NCBI RefSeq assembly: GCF_051245535.1
Contig: NZ_CP195303.1
Span: 1,612,001 to 1,676,000, forward strand
DNA from: Micavibrio aeruginosavorus_D
GTDB taxonomy: Bacteria; Pseudomonadota; Alphaproteobacteria; Micavibrionales; Micavibrionaceae
DNA: 64,000 bases
Reading direction: 5' to 3'
The notes under the pieces were generated by a model. The model did no database searches. It was not told where the DNA came from and saw only the letters and a program-made list of their open reading frames with translations. Below are positions 35,507-43,872 of this stretch, in pieces. Position 1 is the stretch's first letter, and each line of letters starts with the position of its first letter. Both the position numbers and the translations under genes were made by a program.

Positions 35507-36202
35507 TCAGACCCGGCGGACCCCGTGAACCAGAACCACCTTGCCGAGGATGGCAAAGTCGGTCGCCCCATCCAGCGCGATTTCGTATGGCTTATATGAT
35601 GGGTTGTCGCTGGTGATGGCCAGCTTGCCTCCCGGCACCCGTTGAAGGCGCTTGACCAGAACGTCCCCATCCAGCCGGATGACATAGAGACCATCGCCCG
35701 GTTTCAGGTGTTCTTCCGCCTGTGTAACGAGGATGTATTCCCCCCCTTTAATGGTGGGTTCAACGGTTTCGCCCACGGCCGGGATCACGCATATATGGTC
35801 CGGGTCCAGATACCACGCATCCAGCCACGCCCGGTCAAACTTGGTGTAACCGATGGTCCGGTCGCCCCTGCGCCCTTGCGCTTCATTTTCCAGAAAATAT
35901 GCAAGATTGACCACGGGCAATGTGACCAACCCCTGTGTGTTGGCATCTTCGACAGCGGCCTGCGCTTCTGGCATTGGCGTGTCTTTTCCAGTGACGAGCC
36001 ATACCAAAGAAACCTTCCCAGCTTTTGCAATGGCAACAGCTTTATCAAGACTGGGGACAGACCCCCCTTCTAGATATCGGCGAATCATCCCCTCAGACAT
36101 ACCGCAACGTTTAGCGAACCCATTGACCGATTCGCCATTTATTACGACCCCCAATCTTTCAGAGAAAGATTTTATGTCAAAATCAGCGGCAGGAATCGTC
36201 AT
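35507..36202 (-). CDS. Phage repressor, XRE HTH plus S24-type C-terminal domain
   Basis: This 231-aa protein has an N-terminal helix-turn-helix (VNGFAKRCGMSEGMIRRYLEG, about 26-46) and a C-terminal LexA/CI-like fold. The expected catalytic G-D-S-M-x-P is G144-E145-T146-V147-E-P, so the serine is replaced by Thr146. The lysine partner is kept (K184 in VLVKRL). No clear Ala-Gly cleavage site lies in the linker. It should maintain lysogeny by binding the palindromes between itself and ner, from which it is divergent. It may not be inactivated by RecA-stimulated self-cleavage. Confidence 0.88.
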   Translation of the reverse strand: MTIPAADFDIKSFSERLGVVINGESVNGFAKRCGMSEGMIRRYLEGGSVPSLDKAVAIAKAGKVSLVWLVTGKDTPMPEAQAAVEDANTQGLVTLPVVNLAYFLENEAQGRRGDRTIGYTKFDRAWLDAWYLDPDHICVIPAVGETVEPTIKGGEYILVTQAEEHLKPGDGLYVIRLDGDVLVKRLQRVPGGKLAITSDNPSYKPYEIALDGATDFAILGKVVLVHGVRRV

Positions 36203-36231
36203 AACACATTGATCCTAAACATTATATTTTT

Positions 36232-36249
36232 ATCGTAAAAAATTACGAT
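36232..36249. promoter_or_regulatory. Phage operator palindrome 1
   Basis: ATCGTAA-AAAA-TTACGAT is a perfect 18-bp inverted repeat 30 bp before the repressor start. It is a likely operator for the repressor or Ner. Confidence 0.6.
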
Positions 36250-36255
36250 GTTTCG

Positions 36256-36299
36256 TTGACACGCTCGCAACATTTTGCGAACATGGTTAAGAAGTTAAC
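36256..36299 (+). promoter_or_regulatory. Early promoter region with two further palindromes
   Basis: TTGACA (36256-36261) is a good -35 element facing ner; GAACAT (36279-36284) is the weak -10 candidate. TCGCAA-CATT-TTGCGA (36265-36280) fills the spacer and GTTAA-GAAG-TTAAC (36286-36299) lies just downstream. Bound repressor would block early transcription. Confidence 0.55.
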
Positions 36300-36361
36300 C
36301 GAAACCACCTAAAAACAACCGACGTGTCAGGTCGGGCGTTTTCAGCAAAGGGGGCATCCAG

Positions 36362-36658
36362 ATGGATAGCACAGCTCCGCACAAAGAAGACATCAAGGCC
36401 GCAATCCGCAAAAGCGGATCAACCCTTGCTGCCGTCTCTGCAGAAGCTGGTCTTTCCAAAGCCGCTGGTGCCAATGCCCTGAACCGCCCCGTTCCTCGCG
36501 CCAATCAAGCCATTGCCGAGTTTCTCGGTAAAAAGCTCCATGAGCTATGGCCCCGTTGGTACGACCAGAACGGTGAACGGATCAGATCAGCTCGCAGAAA
36601 ACCTACCCGAAAACACCCACCCCGTCACCGTCAAAAAACACCACACAAATTTTCATAA
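36362..36658 (+). CDS. ner: Ner-like early transcriptional regulator
   Basis: A 98-aa DNA-binding protein. The core (HKEDIKAAIRKSGSTLAAVS, then AGLSKAAGANALNRPVPRAN and LGKKLHELWPRWYD) is the Mu Ner/SfsB type helix-turn-helix. A basic tail follows. ATG 36362 sits behind GGGGG. In Mu, Ner turns down both the repressor and early promoters during lytic growth. Its place, first gene opposite the repressor, fits that role. Confidence 0.92.
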   Translation: MDSTAPHKEDIKAAIRKSGSTLAAVSAEAGLSKAAGANALNRPVPRANQAIAEFLGKKLHELWPRWYDQNGERIRSARRKPTRKHPPRHRQKTPHKFS

Positions 36659-36683
36659 ACGCAAACCAGCCTTGGGGGAAACC

Positions 36684-37028
36684 ATGAATACACTACACGA
36701 CGAAACAACCAGCTATGAAGCCGCCCGGACCATCTGGCAAAAGCTGGATCGGCTCCGCATTCCAGAAGCCTATTCCGTTCTGGATGATGTTGAGATGGCA
36801 ATCATAACCCGTCGATTGCCCAGCAATGACAGCATGGTGTCATCCATCATGCGAAGCTTAAACGGCATGGCAACGGGCCACGCGCTGGAAGCCACGCGCC
36901 GCGTCCGTCAGGCCATCAAGTTTGAAGCGACATTGGCGGCCGTCATGCGCGGTGCGGCCTTCCCCGTTTCTCTGGTCGGCGAAGCGCACCTGGTCATCCG
37001 TGAAGATGCCGCACGGAGAGTCGCATGA
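36684..37028 (+). CDS. Hypothetical early phage protein
   Basis: A 114-aa protein starting at ATG 36684 behind GGGGGAA; the frame from 36513 overlaps ner and is rejected. It is helical with repeated basic residues (LEATRRVRQAIKFEATLAAV). I recognise no family. The stop overlaps the next start, so it belongs to the early operon. Confidence 0.7.
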   Translation: MNTLHDETTSYEAARTIWQKLDRLRIPEAYSVLDDVEMAIITRRLPSNDSMVSSIMRSLNGMATGHALEATRRVRQAIKFEATLAAVMRGAAFPVSLVGEAHLVIREDAARRVA

Positions 37029-37363
37029 TCCCGAACCCCGCAAACGATAACAGCACATACTCCGATATTGTCGGCCTGCCCGCTGGCTGGAATGCATCCG
37101 CCGCTTCCTTTGACCGCAAATTCCGCATTGAAGGAAGCCGCACCAACCCGGATACCCGTACCGGATACGAGCGCGACAACATCCATGACTATTGCCTGAC
37201 CCGCGACATTGGGCTGGCCTTGGATCAGGCCGTTCAATATCTGCAATACGGATATTGGGTCGAGGTGTATGACGAAGCCAGCGACACATTGTTGGCCGGG
37301 CCGTTTAACCCGAACGACAAACACCCGAACCTGATGAACTTCATCGGCGGAGGTGTGAAATGA
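37025..37363 (+). CDS. Hypothetical early phage protein
   Basis: A 112-aa soluble protein with an aromatic-rich middle (LDQAVQYLQYGYWVEVYDEA). No known domain is visible. It overlaps both neighbours by 4 bp, which supports translation as part of the early operon. Confidence 0.7.
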   Translation: MIPNPANDNSTYSDIVGLPAGWNASAASFDRKFRIEGSRTNPDTRTGYERDNIHDYCLTRDIGLALDQAVQYLQYGYWVEVYDEASDTLLAGPFNPNDKHPNLMNFIGGGVK

Positions 37364-37662
37364 CACTACATACGCCGGGACCATGGATAATTGACAGCAG
37401 AACCTCACCAAAAGCACGGGTTTCTGATGTAATTCCGATTACCGATATAGTCGGGAAATGGTTTTGCATTACCGTTTTTGCCACGGAGCAGATTTCGCCC
37501 GAAGAGCATAGAGCAAATTGCCGCCTTGTTGCCGCCGCACCTGATTTACTGGGGGCGTTGGAAGTAGCGGTAACGTCTATGCTTGATAGCGGATACAAGA
37601 AAAACAGCGCAAGTGTTTTGAAAGCGCGTGCCGCCATCGCATTGGCGCGGGAGGGCTTTTAA
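37360..37662 (+). CDS. Hypothetical phage protein with the HTPGPW/RLVAAAPDLL motifs
   Basis: A 100-aa protein. The start LHTPGPW and the later EEHRANCRLVAAAPDLLGAL occur in many small phage proteins of unknown function. It is the fourth gene of the early operon. Confidence 0.75.
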   Translation: MTLHTPGPWIIDSRTSPKARVSDVIPITDIVGKWFCITVFATEQISPEEHRANCRLVAAAPDLLGALEVAVTSMLDSGYKKNSASVLKARAAIALAREGF

Positions 37663-37663
37663 A

Positions 37664-38005
37664 ATGATCCTTCTGTCCCATGCCATCATGAAAGAAGAAT
37701 GCGACCGCAATGATGTGAATTGCGATCTGGTTCTTTCGCACCGCCGGGGTGAAGTGTTGGACGGTGTCCGCCACGTCATCATCACACGGATGCACCGTGA
37801 ATTGAGCATGGGGCCAGCCGAGATTGGCCGCGCCATGAACCGCGACCATTCCGCGATTTGTTACCACCTGAAAAAATTCAAGAATACTTCGCCATCCGTA
37901 AACCCTTCCCCCAAGGGCGGATTGGACGAAGTCGGCGGCGGCCGCACCCGGCACTCTGACAGGACCGATCCGGCCGCCGCCACCCTTTATGGGGAGGCCC
38001 GATAA
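37664..38005 (+). CDS. Small protein with a DnaA-C-like helix-turn-helix
   Basis: A 113-aa protein; ATG 37664 begins right after the previous stop. The middle reads ELSMGPAEIGRAMNRDHSAI then CYHLKKF, which resembles the DnaA domain IV motif (IGRxxxRDHSTV) that contacts DnaA boxes. There is no ATPase domain. It may bind DnaA-box-like sites for early control or replication; that role is inferred. Confidence 0.7.
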   Translation: MILLSHAIMKEECDRNDVNCDLVLSHRRGEVLDGVRHVIITRMHRELSMGPAEIGRAMNRDHSAICYHLKKFKNTSPSVNPSPKGGLDEVGGGRTRHSDRTDPAAATLYGEAR

Positions 38006-38532
38006 TGCAGCGCACCAAAAAACCCACCGATAAAAACCAGATGATTCTTGATCTGTTTGAAGATATTGCAGACCGCCTGTCGCTACAGGGCGGGTCGCAG
38101 GACGGTTTAAGTGATTTTGAATATCGCTTCCGGCAGGCGTTAAAGGCGGTCGTGGATGGTGTGTCAAAACGCCCCACCGACCCCATGGACAGGATAGAGA
38201 TTGCGGCCCGAATGAGCCGCGCCCTTGGCCGTGAAATCACCAAGAGCCACATCGACCAGTGGACCGCTATGTCCACCGTCCAGCGCCGCATTCATGCCGA
38301 TGCGTTGAAAGCCCTGTGTGAGATCACGGGCGATTATACCGCGCTCAAGCTGTTGGTCGAATCCTGCGGTTTCCGCATGCTGACCCAAGATGAAGCCAAG
38401 TGTGCCGAGTACGGGGCACAGATGATGATGAAGCGTTTTCTCGACAACGACATTAAGGGCACCCTGTCTGGTGTTGATGAAGCTGCCATGCGCCGCCTTC
38501 TGACTAAACGCATGAATGGAGGCGCGGAATGA
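38005..38532 (+). CDS. Hypothetical early phage protein
   Basis: A 175-aa, helix-rich protein (FRQALKAVVDGVSKRPTDPM; VQRRIHADALKALCEITGDY). Similar proteins of unknown role sit before transposase genes in transposable phages, as far as I recall. It overlaps the methyltransferase start by 4 bp. Confidence 0.7.
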   Translation: MQRTKKPTDKNQMILDLFEDIADRLSLQGGSQDGLSDFEYRFRQALKAVVDGVSKRPTDPMDRIEIAARMSRALGREITKSHIDQWTAMSTVQRRIHADALKALCEITGDYTALKLLVESCGFRMLTQDEAKCAEYGAQMMMKRFLDNDIKGTLSGVDEAAMRRLLTKRMNGGAE

Positions 38533-39137
38533 TCCCGGTTCCACAAGGGCAATATGGCGTAATATACGCCGACCCCGCATGGGCATACACCATGTATTCC
38601 GACAAAGGATACGGCAAAAGCCCGGACGCGCATTATCAATGCTCGCACTTTGACGTGATGGCCGCTTTGCGCGACCAGATCATTTTTGCCGCCGCGCCGA
38701 ATTGCGCTCTCGTGATGTGGGGTGTTTGGCCCATGTTGCCCCAAGCTTATGCCCTGATGGATGCATGGGGCTTTGAATACAAAACGGGCGGTTCGTGGGG
38801 AAAGATCACGCGCCACGGCAAAAGTGCTTTCGGCACCGGATACGTCCTGCGGTCCGCAGAAGAACCGTTCCTGATTGGAACAATTGGCCACCCAAAAATT
38901 AAAAACAGGTCCACGCGCAATCGGTTTTATACAGGGCCATTGCCCGAAGACCTGCACGATCTGCAAATCTCCCTGACCGCCGAACGGCGTGAGCACTCCC
39001 GCAAGCCGGACGAAATGGCCACGATCATCGAAGAATTGTTTGACGGTCCGTACCTTGAGTTATTCGCCCGCACAACCCGACCAGGCTGGACCAGTTGGGG
39101 AAATGAAACTGCCAAGTTTTCGGGAGTTCAGCAATGA
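38529..39137 (+). CDS. MT-A70-type adenine methyltransferase
   Basis: A 202-aa protein. The catalytic motif DPPW appears as DPAW (D15-W18 in VIYADPAWAY), and RSAEEPFLIGTIG plus LFARTTRPGWTSWGNE are characteristic of this family. It probably methylates adenine in phage DNA, protecting it from restriction or marking it. No partner endonuclease is nearby. Placement immediately before the transposase gene, with overlapping ends, suggests early expression. Confidence 0.88.
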   Translation: MIPVPQGQYGVIYADPAWAYTMYSDKGYGKSPDAHYQCSHFDVMAALRDQIIFAAAPNCALVMWGVWPMLPQAYALMDAWGFEYKTGGSWGKITRHGKSAFGTGYVLRSAEEPFLIGTIGHPKIKNRSTRNRFYTGPLPEDLHDLQISLTAERREHSRKPDEMATIIEELFDGPYLELFARTTRPGWTSWGNETAKFSGVQQ

Positions 39138-41287
39138 CCGAGATTTATTTTACAGCCCGTGAACTGGCGGACATGGCGTTACCGGATTTTCCGACAACAA
39201 AACGCAGAATAAACAGCTTGGCCACAAGTGAAAAATGGCCATTCATTGAACGTCAAGGCCGGGGCGGTGGGCGCATGTACCCGATTTCCGCCATTAAAGA
39301 CCCCGCCATTCGCCTTGAAATCCTGTCAAACCACACAGGCTCCGCCACTCCGGTCGGAATGTGCGTGCCGCATCTGGACCCAAAAGACGCCGCCCTGCGC
39401 TCCAAACAACTGCGCGGTGATGCGATCCTGTTTATTGTGCGCCGCTTTGATGCATTCCGTGACCACCATGGCCTGAAAATGAAACAGGCGGAATCGTTGT
39501 TCATTGACCAGTTTAGCGTGGAAAAGGAAAGCCGTGAATTCCGCTGGTTCGCCGATTGGGTGATGGCGGTTGTTCCGACATTCAGCATTCAGTCCCTGCG
39601 CCGCTGGCGGTCAGGTGTTGAGCAAGACCCAAAGACCGTTTATGCCCAGTACAACAACCGCAAGGGCAAGAGCATTTTAGCACTGGCCGAGGGCGGCGCG
39701 GTACAAAACCGTATCGTTGGCCTAGTGTGTTCAAAACCGCACATCAAGGCGGGCCACGTCCGCGACTATATCCGTAGCCAGTTTGGCGACACGCTGAAAA
39801 TCACCGATGAATCCGGCATTGAAAAGATTGTTGAAATGCCACAAATCCGGGCGTTTGAACGGTTCCTGATCCAGTGGAAGGTTGAGAACGCCAGCACATA
39901 CCTGAAAATCGCAGACCCGGATGGGTGGAAGAACCGCCACATGGTGGCATTCGGCAGTGCATCGGGTGATGTTCACCGCCTGAACCAGCGGTGGGAGATT
40001 GACGCATCGCCAGCAGACGTGTTGTTGGCCGATGGACGGTATTCCATCTACGCCATCATTGACGTTTGGTCGCGCCGCGTCTTGTTCAGCGTGTCAAAAA
40101 CCGCCTGCACCGATGCATCCTTGATGCTGGTGCGCCGCGCAATCATGGAATGGGGTGTGCCGGAGACGTTGAAAACAGACAACGGTGCCGATTTTACTTC
40201 GCACCGTTTCGTGTCGGCGATCCAAGCCCTTAATATCCGCCTTCAAACCTGTATGCCCTTTACGCCGGAAGGCAAGCCGCATGTCGAACGGGTTATTAAA
40301 ACCATGCAGCACGACCTTATGGAGATGCTGCCGGGTTATGTCGGGCATAGCGTGGCCGACCGCAAGAAGATCGAAGCGCAAAAAGCCTTCGCCCATCGTC
40401 TGGGTGAATCCGATAAAGAAGCCTTCGCCATCAAGATGGACCATGTTGAGCTTCAGGATTACATGGACCGCTGGGTAAAGGACCGTTATTCGCACAAAAA
40501 GCATTCCAGTTTGGGCGTGTCACCGTTTGCAAAGGCCGCGACATGGGACATGCCGATCATGCGGATCGACAACATCCGCGCCCTTGACCTGTTGCTGGCA
40601 CCGCTGGCCGGGACCGATGGCTTCCGCGTCATCACCAAGAAAGGTTTGCGGATCGACAACGGTATTTTCTACGGCCCCAATCTGGAACTGCATGTTGGTC
40701 ACCGCGTTTTTGTCCGCCACGACCCGGAAGACATGGGCCGTGTTTATGTGTTTACCCCGGATCAGGAATTCATTTGCGAAGCCCTGAACCAAGAACGCCT
40801 TGGCGCAGACCCGGCGCAGGCCGCATCCGAAGCGAAGGCCCGTCAGAAACAATACATCGCGGACGAAACCAAAGAAGTGCGCCGTCTTGCCCGGAAGATC
40901 ACGCCGGAGAAGATCGCCGAAGATGTGCTGTCCAAGGCCGCCCGCGACAATTCTAAGCTGGCGCAATTCCCGCACCGTTCAGAACGGTATGAATCCGCAT
41001 CGCTGGATGAAGCCGCCCGTGTGTTCCAACGCCCAACAACCGAGATGACGCCAGAGCAACAGATGGCGCACGAAGTGCTTGTTGCCGACTTCAATGCGCC
41101 AAAAGCGCGTGAAGAGAAGGCAGAGGATCGTTGGGCGCGGCGTTTATTGAATATTGAATCCCAGCTTGAAATGGGCATTCAGCTCGACCCCGAGGAAATC
41201 GAATGGTTCGAGCATGTACAGAATACTTCATGGTATCGCGCCCGCGAGATCATGAAGGAAATGACGAACGATAAAGCGGGCGAATAA
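39134..41287 (+). CDS. muA: Mu-type DDE transposase (MuA)
   Basis: A 717-aa transposase. The N-terminus (YFTARELADMALPDFPTTKR) is the Mu DNA-binding domain. The integrase core has D290 (WEIDASPADVLL), D349 (KTDNGADFT) and E385 (GKPHVERVIKTM), matching the catalytic triad of MuA. The Mu C-terminal beta-barrel and a charged tail that would contact MuB follow. It joins phage ends to target DNA for integration and replicative transposition. The gene overlaps the methyltransferase stop. Confidence 0.96.
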   Translation: MTEIYFTARELADMALPDFPTTKRRINSLATSEKWPFIERQGRGGGRMYPISAIKDPAIRLEILSNHTGSATPVGMCVPHLDPKDAALRSKQLRGDAILFIVRRFDAFRDHHGLKMKQAESLFIDQFSVEKESREFRWFADWVMAVVPTFSIQSLRRWRSGVEQDPKTVYAQYNNRKGKSILALAEGGAVQNRIVGLVCSKPHIKAGHVRDYIRSQFGDTLKITDESGIEKIVEMPQIRAFERFLIQWKVENASTYLKIADPDGWKNRHMVAFGSASGDVHRLNQRWEIDASPADVLLADGRYSIYAIIDVWSRRVLFSVSKTACTDASLMLVRRAIMEWGVPETLKTDNGADFTSHRFVSAIQALNIRLQTCMPFTPEGKPHVERVIKTMQHDLMEMLPGYVGHSVADRKKIEAQKAFAHRLGESDKEAFAIKMDHVELQDYMDRWVKDRYSHKKHSSLGVSPFAKAATWDMPIMRIDNIRALDLLLAPLAGTDGFRVITKKGLRIDNGIFYGPNLELHVGHRVFVRHDPEDMGRVYVFTPDQEFICEALNQERLGADPAQAASEAKARQKQYIADETKEVRRLARKITPEKIAEDVLSKAARDNSKLAQFPHRSERYESASLDEAARVFQRPTTEMTPEQQMAHEVLVADFNAPKAREEKAEDRWARRLLNIESQLEMGIQLDPEEIEWFEHVQNTSWYRAREIMKEMTNDKAGE

Positions 41288-41338
41288 AAAAACGACCCGC
41301 GTGGGGCGGGCCGTTGAACAACATTGTGTGAGGACAAT

Positions 41339-42094
41339 ATGAGTGTAACAGAACTGAAAGTCAAGAATTATGGAACGCCGGGAACAGCGCCGCTTAAAAA
41401 TATCGCTGTCCTGCTCCAAACCGTTGAAAAGCTACGGGATCGCGCCCTGCACCTGCCGGGTTTGGGGACGTATTCCGGGCCATCCGGCTTTGGCAAATCC
41501 ACCGCCGCCGCATTCGTTTCGGCGCGTTTGGGAGCCTACCATGTGGAAATGAAATCGCACTGGGCAAAGAAGCCTTTCCTTGAGATGACCCTGAAGACCA
41601 TGGGCATTCCGGCCGCAAAGACGATTTCCGCCATGGCCGATCAAGTATCCGAAGAACTGGCGGCCAGCCAACGCCCCTTCATTATCGACGAATTCGATTA
41701 TGCGGTCCAAAAGGAAGGCATGATTGATCTGGTCCGCGACATTTACGAGCAATCAAACGCTCCTATTGTCCTGATCGGTGAAGAGAACCTGCCACAAAAG
41801 CTGAAAAAATGGGAACGCTTTGACGGCCGTATCATGGAATGGGCGCAAGCTTTGCCCGCTGATATCGAAGATGCGCAGTCACTGAACCGCCACTATGCGC
41901 CCACCGTTCAAATTCAGGACGATCTTCTGAATATTCTGGTTGGACAGGCACAAGGCAGTGTCCGCCGTATCGTAACGAACATTGACCGCATCGCCAACTT
42001 TGCCCGGATGGACGGATTGAAAACAATCGGCCTGAAAGAATGGGGCAACCAACCGCTGTACACGGCCGTGCCGCCGAAGACACGGGGGTTCTAA
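41339..42094 (+). CDS. muB: Mu-type target-selection ATPase (MuB)
   Basis: A 251-aa AAA+ ATPase starting at ATG 41339 behind GAGGA. Walker A is GPSGFGKST (47-55) and Walker B is FIIDEFD (near 114-120). MuB forms filaments on target DNA and stimulates MuA. It lacks the long N-terminal HTH extension of Mu B and resembles the shorter form of other transposable phages. A GC-rich hairpin without a U-run lies between muA and muB (41290-41317). Confidence 0.93.
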   Translation: MSVTELKVKNYGTPGTAPLKNIAVLLQTVEKLRDRALHLPGLGTYSGPSGFGKSTAAAFVSARLGAYHVEMKSHWAKKPFLEMTLKTMGIPAAKTISAMADQVSEELAASQRPFIIDEFDYAVQKEGMIDLVRDIYEQSNAPIVLIGEENLPQKLKKWERFDGRIMEWAQALPADIEDAQSLNRHYAPTVQIQDDLLNILVGQAQGSVRRIVTNIDRIANFARMDGLKTIGLKEWGNQPLYTAVPPKTRGF

Positions 42095-42097
42095 TCC

Positions 42098-42619
42098 ATG
42101 AGCTACTCACCAGATCGCGATAAAATGTGGACATCAATCCGCACACTGAAACGCTTTACCTTGAAAGAGCTGTGCCAACACTCCGGCATTTCCGCATCAA
42201 CGGCTCGTGGCTTCTTGAAACCGTTGATGGCTGGCGGCTTTATCAAAGCCCGCAAAGACGGCGGCCCAGTTGTCTATCAGCTCATGAAAGATAACGGCGC
42301 TCATCGCCCCGACATTACAAATGACGGGAAGAAGAAAAAACCGGACGGGATGCAACGCATGTGGGCGGCGATGAAAGTATTAAAAAACTTTCGCATTTCC
42401 GACCTGACATTAGCGGCGGAAACCGTGGAGCAGGAAGCAAAGCATTATTGCTTATACCTGACTAGAGCCGGGTATCTAAGAAGCGTAGGTGATGTTTATA
42501 AGTTTGTGCAAAAGAACGACACAGGGCCACATGCGCCGCGCGTGATGATTGCCCGTGCCTTCAAGGTATATGACCGCAACACGGGCATGGTTGTATGGCC
42601 GGAAAGCGAGGCGGCATGA
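42098..42619 (+). CDS. Phage protein with two winged-helix-like segments
   Basis: A 173-aa protein. Two similar stretches start MWTSIRTLKRFTLKELCQHS and MWAAMKVLKNFRISDLTLAA, each followed by a short helix and a YQL or YKF strand, so it looks like duplicated winged helices joined by a Lys-rich linker. It probably binds DNA as an early regulator; no exact family is recognised. Confidence 0.75.
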   Translation: MSYSPDRDKMWTSIRTLKRFTLKELCQHSGISASTARGFLKPLMAGGFIKARKDGGPVVYQLMKDNGAHRPDITNDGKKKKPDGMQRMWAAMKVLKNFRISDLTLAAETVEQEAKHYCLYLTRAGYLRSVGDVYKFVQKNDTGPHAPRVMIARAFKVYDRNTGMVVWPESEAA

Positions 42620-43017
42620 GCGCGATTGAAAAACGCCATCCGCTGGCCGTGGATATTGTCGCCCAATATTGGGGCGACAATGCCCCGGAATGGGTCAACA
42701 CACTAGCCCGGTATTGTGATGCAGAGAGTCAGGCATCGGCGGCGCGTAAGATTGACCGATCCCCAAGCCTGATTAACCAAGTCCTCAAGAATAAATACAC
42801 CGGGGATTTAGTCGGCGTTGAGGCACGGGTTAAATCGGCCCTCTCCGTCACATGCGTTTTCTGCCCGGTGCTGGGTAACATCCAAGGCGATGAATGCCTT
42901 TCGCACCAAGGGACCGCATACAACCCCAGCAACCACGTTGCTGTGCGTCTGTTCGTCGCATGCAAACGCTGCCCGAACAACGTGAGCAGAAAGGCGGTGA
43001 AGAATGTCGCTGAGTGA
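42616..43017 (+). CDS. HTH protein with a cysteine-rich C-terminal domain
   Basis: A 133-aa protein starting at ATG 42616, overlapping the previous stop. The first half has a helix-turn-helix (QASAARKIDRSPSLINQVLK). The second half has CVFCPVLGNIQGDECLSHQ and later CKRCPNN, five cysteines plus a His that could bind zinc. Proteins of this shape recur beside MuB in transposable phages and are probably regulators. Confidence 0.75.
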   Translation: MSAIEKRHPLAVDIVAQYWGDNAPEWVNTLARYCDAESQASAARKIDRSPSLINQVLKNKYTGDLVGVEARVKSALSVTCVFCPVLGNIQGDECLSHQGTAYNPSNHVAVRLFVACKRCPNNVSRKAVKNVAE

Positions 43018-43264
43018 TGAAATCAGAAAGATCAGCAATTTGGTGGATTACCAAATTGCTGGAAGTCCGGGCTTTGAATTCTTCATCAAGGGCAGCCCCG
43101 CAATCCAGTTGGCAAGACAACTGAACGACATCGCAGATCGGGTGCGAATTTTGGAAAGCCATATCGTACCCGAACACCTTACCACCCTGCCGCCCCAGCC
43201 CACCGAGAAAGTTATTCGGCTGGATCTGTGGAAAGCAAAACAACCTGAGAGGAAAAGACAGTGA
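43004..43264 (+). CDS. Hypothetical phage protein (86 aa)
   Basis: A small helical protein (LARQLNDIADRVRILESHIV) with a basic C-terminus. It overlaps both neighbours. No family is recognised. Confidence 0.65.
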   Translation: MSLSDEIRKISNLVDYQIAGSPGFEFFIKGSPAIQLARQLNDIADRVRILESHIVPEHLTTLPPQPTEKVIRLDLWKAKQPERKRQ

Positions 43265-43869
43265 ACACAGAACCAGAATACATGACAAACGCCGAAGGAC
43301 ATTTGGTCCCATCCGCTCTTGTGAAGCCACAGGACAAGTTGACGAACCAGCTGGTTATGAGCTTGCTCGGAACCGCAACGTCCATGCGTGATGCAATCAA
43401 GGCGTTTAAGAATTTGGCCTTCAATGATGTTGACGCTCTGCTGAATCTGCTGGCCGAAAAATACGGCGCTAAGATGGGCGGGAAAAAAGGGAATGTCACC
43501 ATCACGTCATTTGACGGCAAGTTCAAGGTTGAAGTGTCGATTAACGATTTCATCCAGTTCGGGCCGGAATTACAGATCGCAAAAAGCCTGATTGATGAGT
43601 GCATCCATGAATGGTCCGGCGGTGCAAACGACAATATCAAAGCCCTGATTTTTGATGCGTTCAAAGTGGATAAAAACAACCGCCTGAATGCAGACCGAAT
43701 TCTGGGGCTTCGCCGCTTGAACATCACGGACGACAAATGGAAGTCGGCCATGGATGCGATTACGGATTCCATCCGTGTTAGTAAATCAAAACGCTACATC
43801 CGGTTTTATCATCGCCCGACAGCAGAGTCGGACTGGGAAGCCATTAAACTGGACATTGCAGGAGTTTAA
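43261..43869 (+). CDS. DUF3164-family phage protein
   Basis: A 202-aa protein. The opening TEPEYMTNAEGHLVPSALVK and the later GKFKVEVSINDFIQFGPELQ with LRRLNITDDKWKSAMDAITD match the DUF3164 family, common in Mu-like phages between muB and gemA. Function is unknown. Confidence 0.85.
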   Translation: MNTEPEYMTNAEGHLVPSALVKPQDKLTNQLVMSLLGTATSMRDAIKAFKNLAFNDVDALLNLLAEKYGAKMGGKKGNVTITSFDGKFKVEVSINDFIQFGPELQIAKSLIDECIHEWSGGANDNIKALIFDAFKVDKNNRLNADRILGLRRLNITDDKWKSAMDAITDSIRVSKSKRYIRFYHRPTAESDWEAIKLDIAGV

Positions 43870-43872
43870 GCG

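Noticed and set aside
41290..41317. Hairpin between muA and muB as a terminator
   Set aside because: The stem is GC-rich but no U-run follows, and muB has its own ribosome site close by; termination is not supported.
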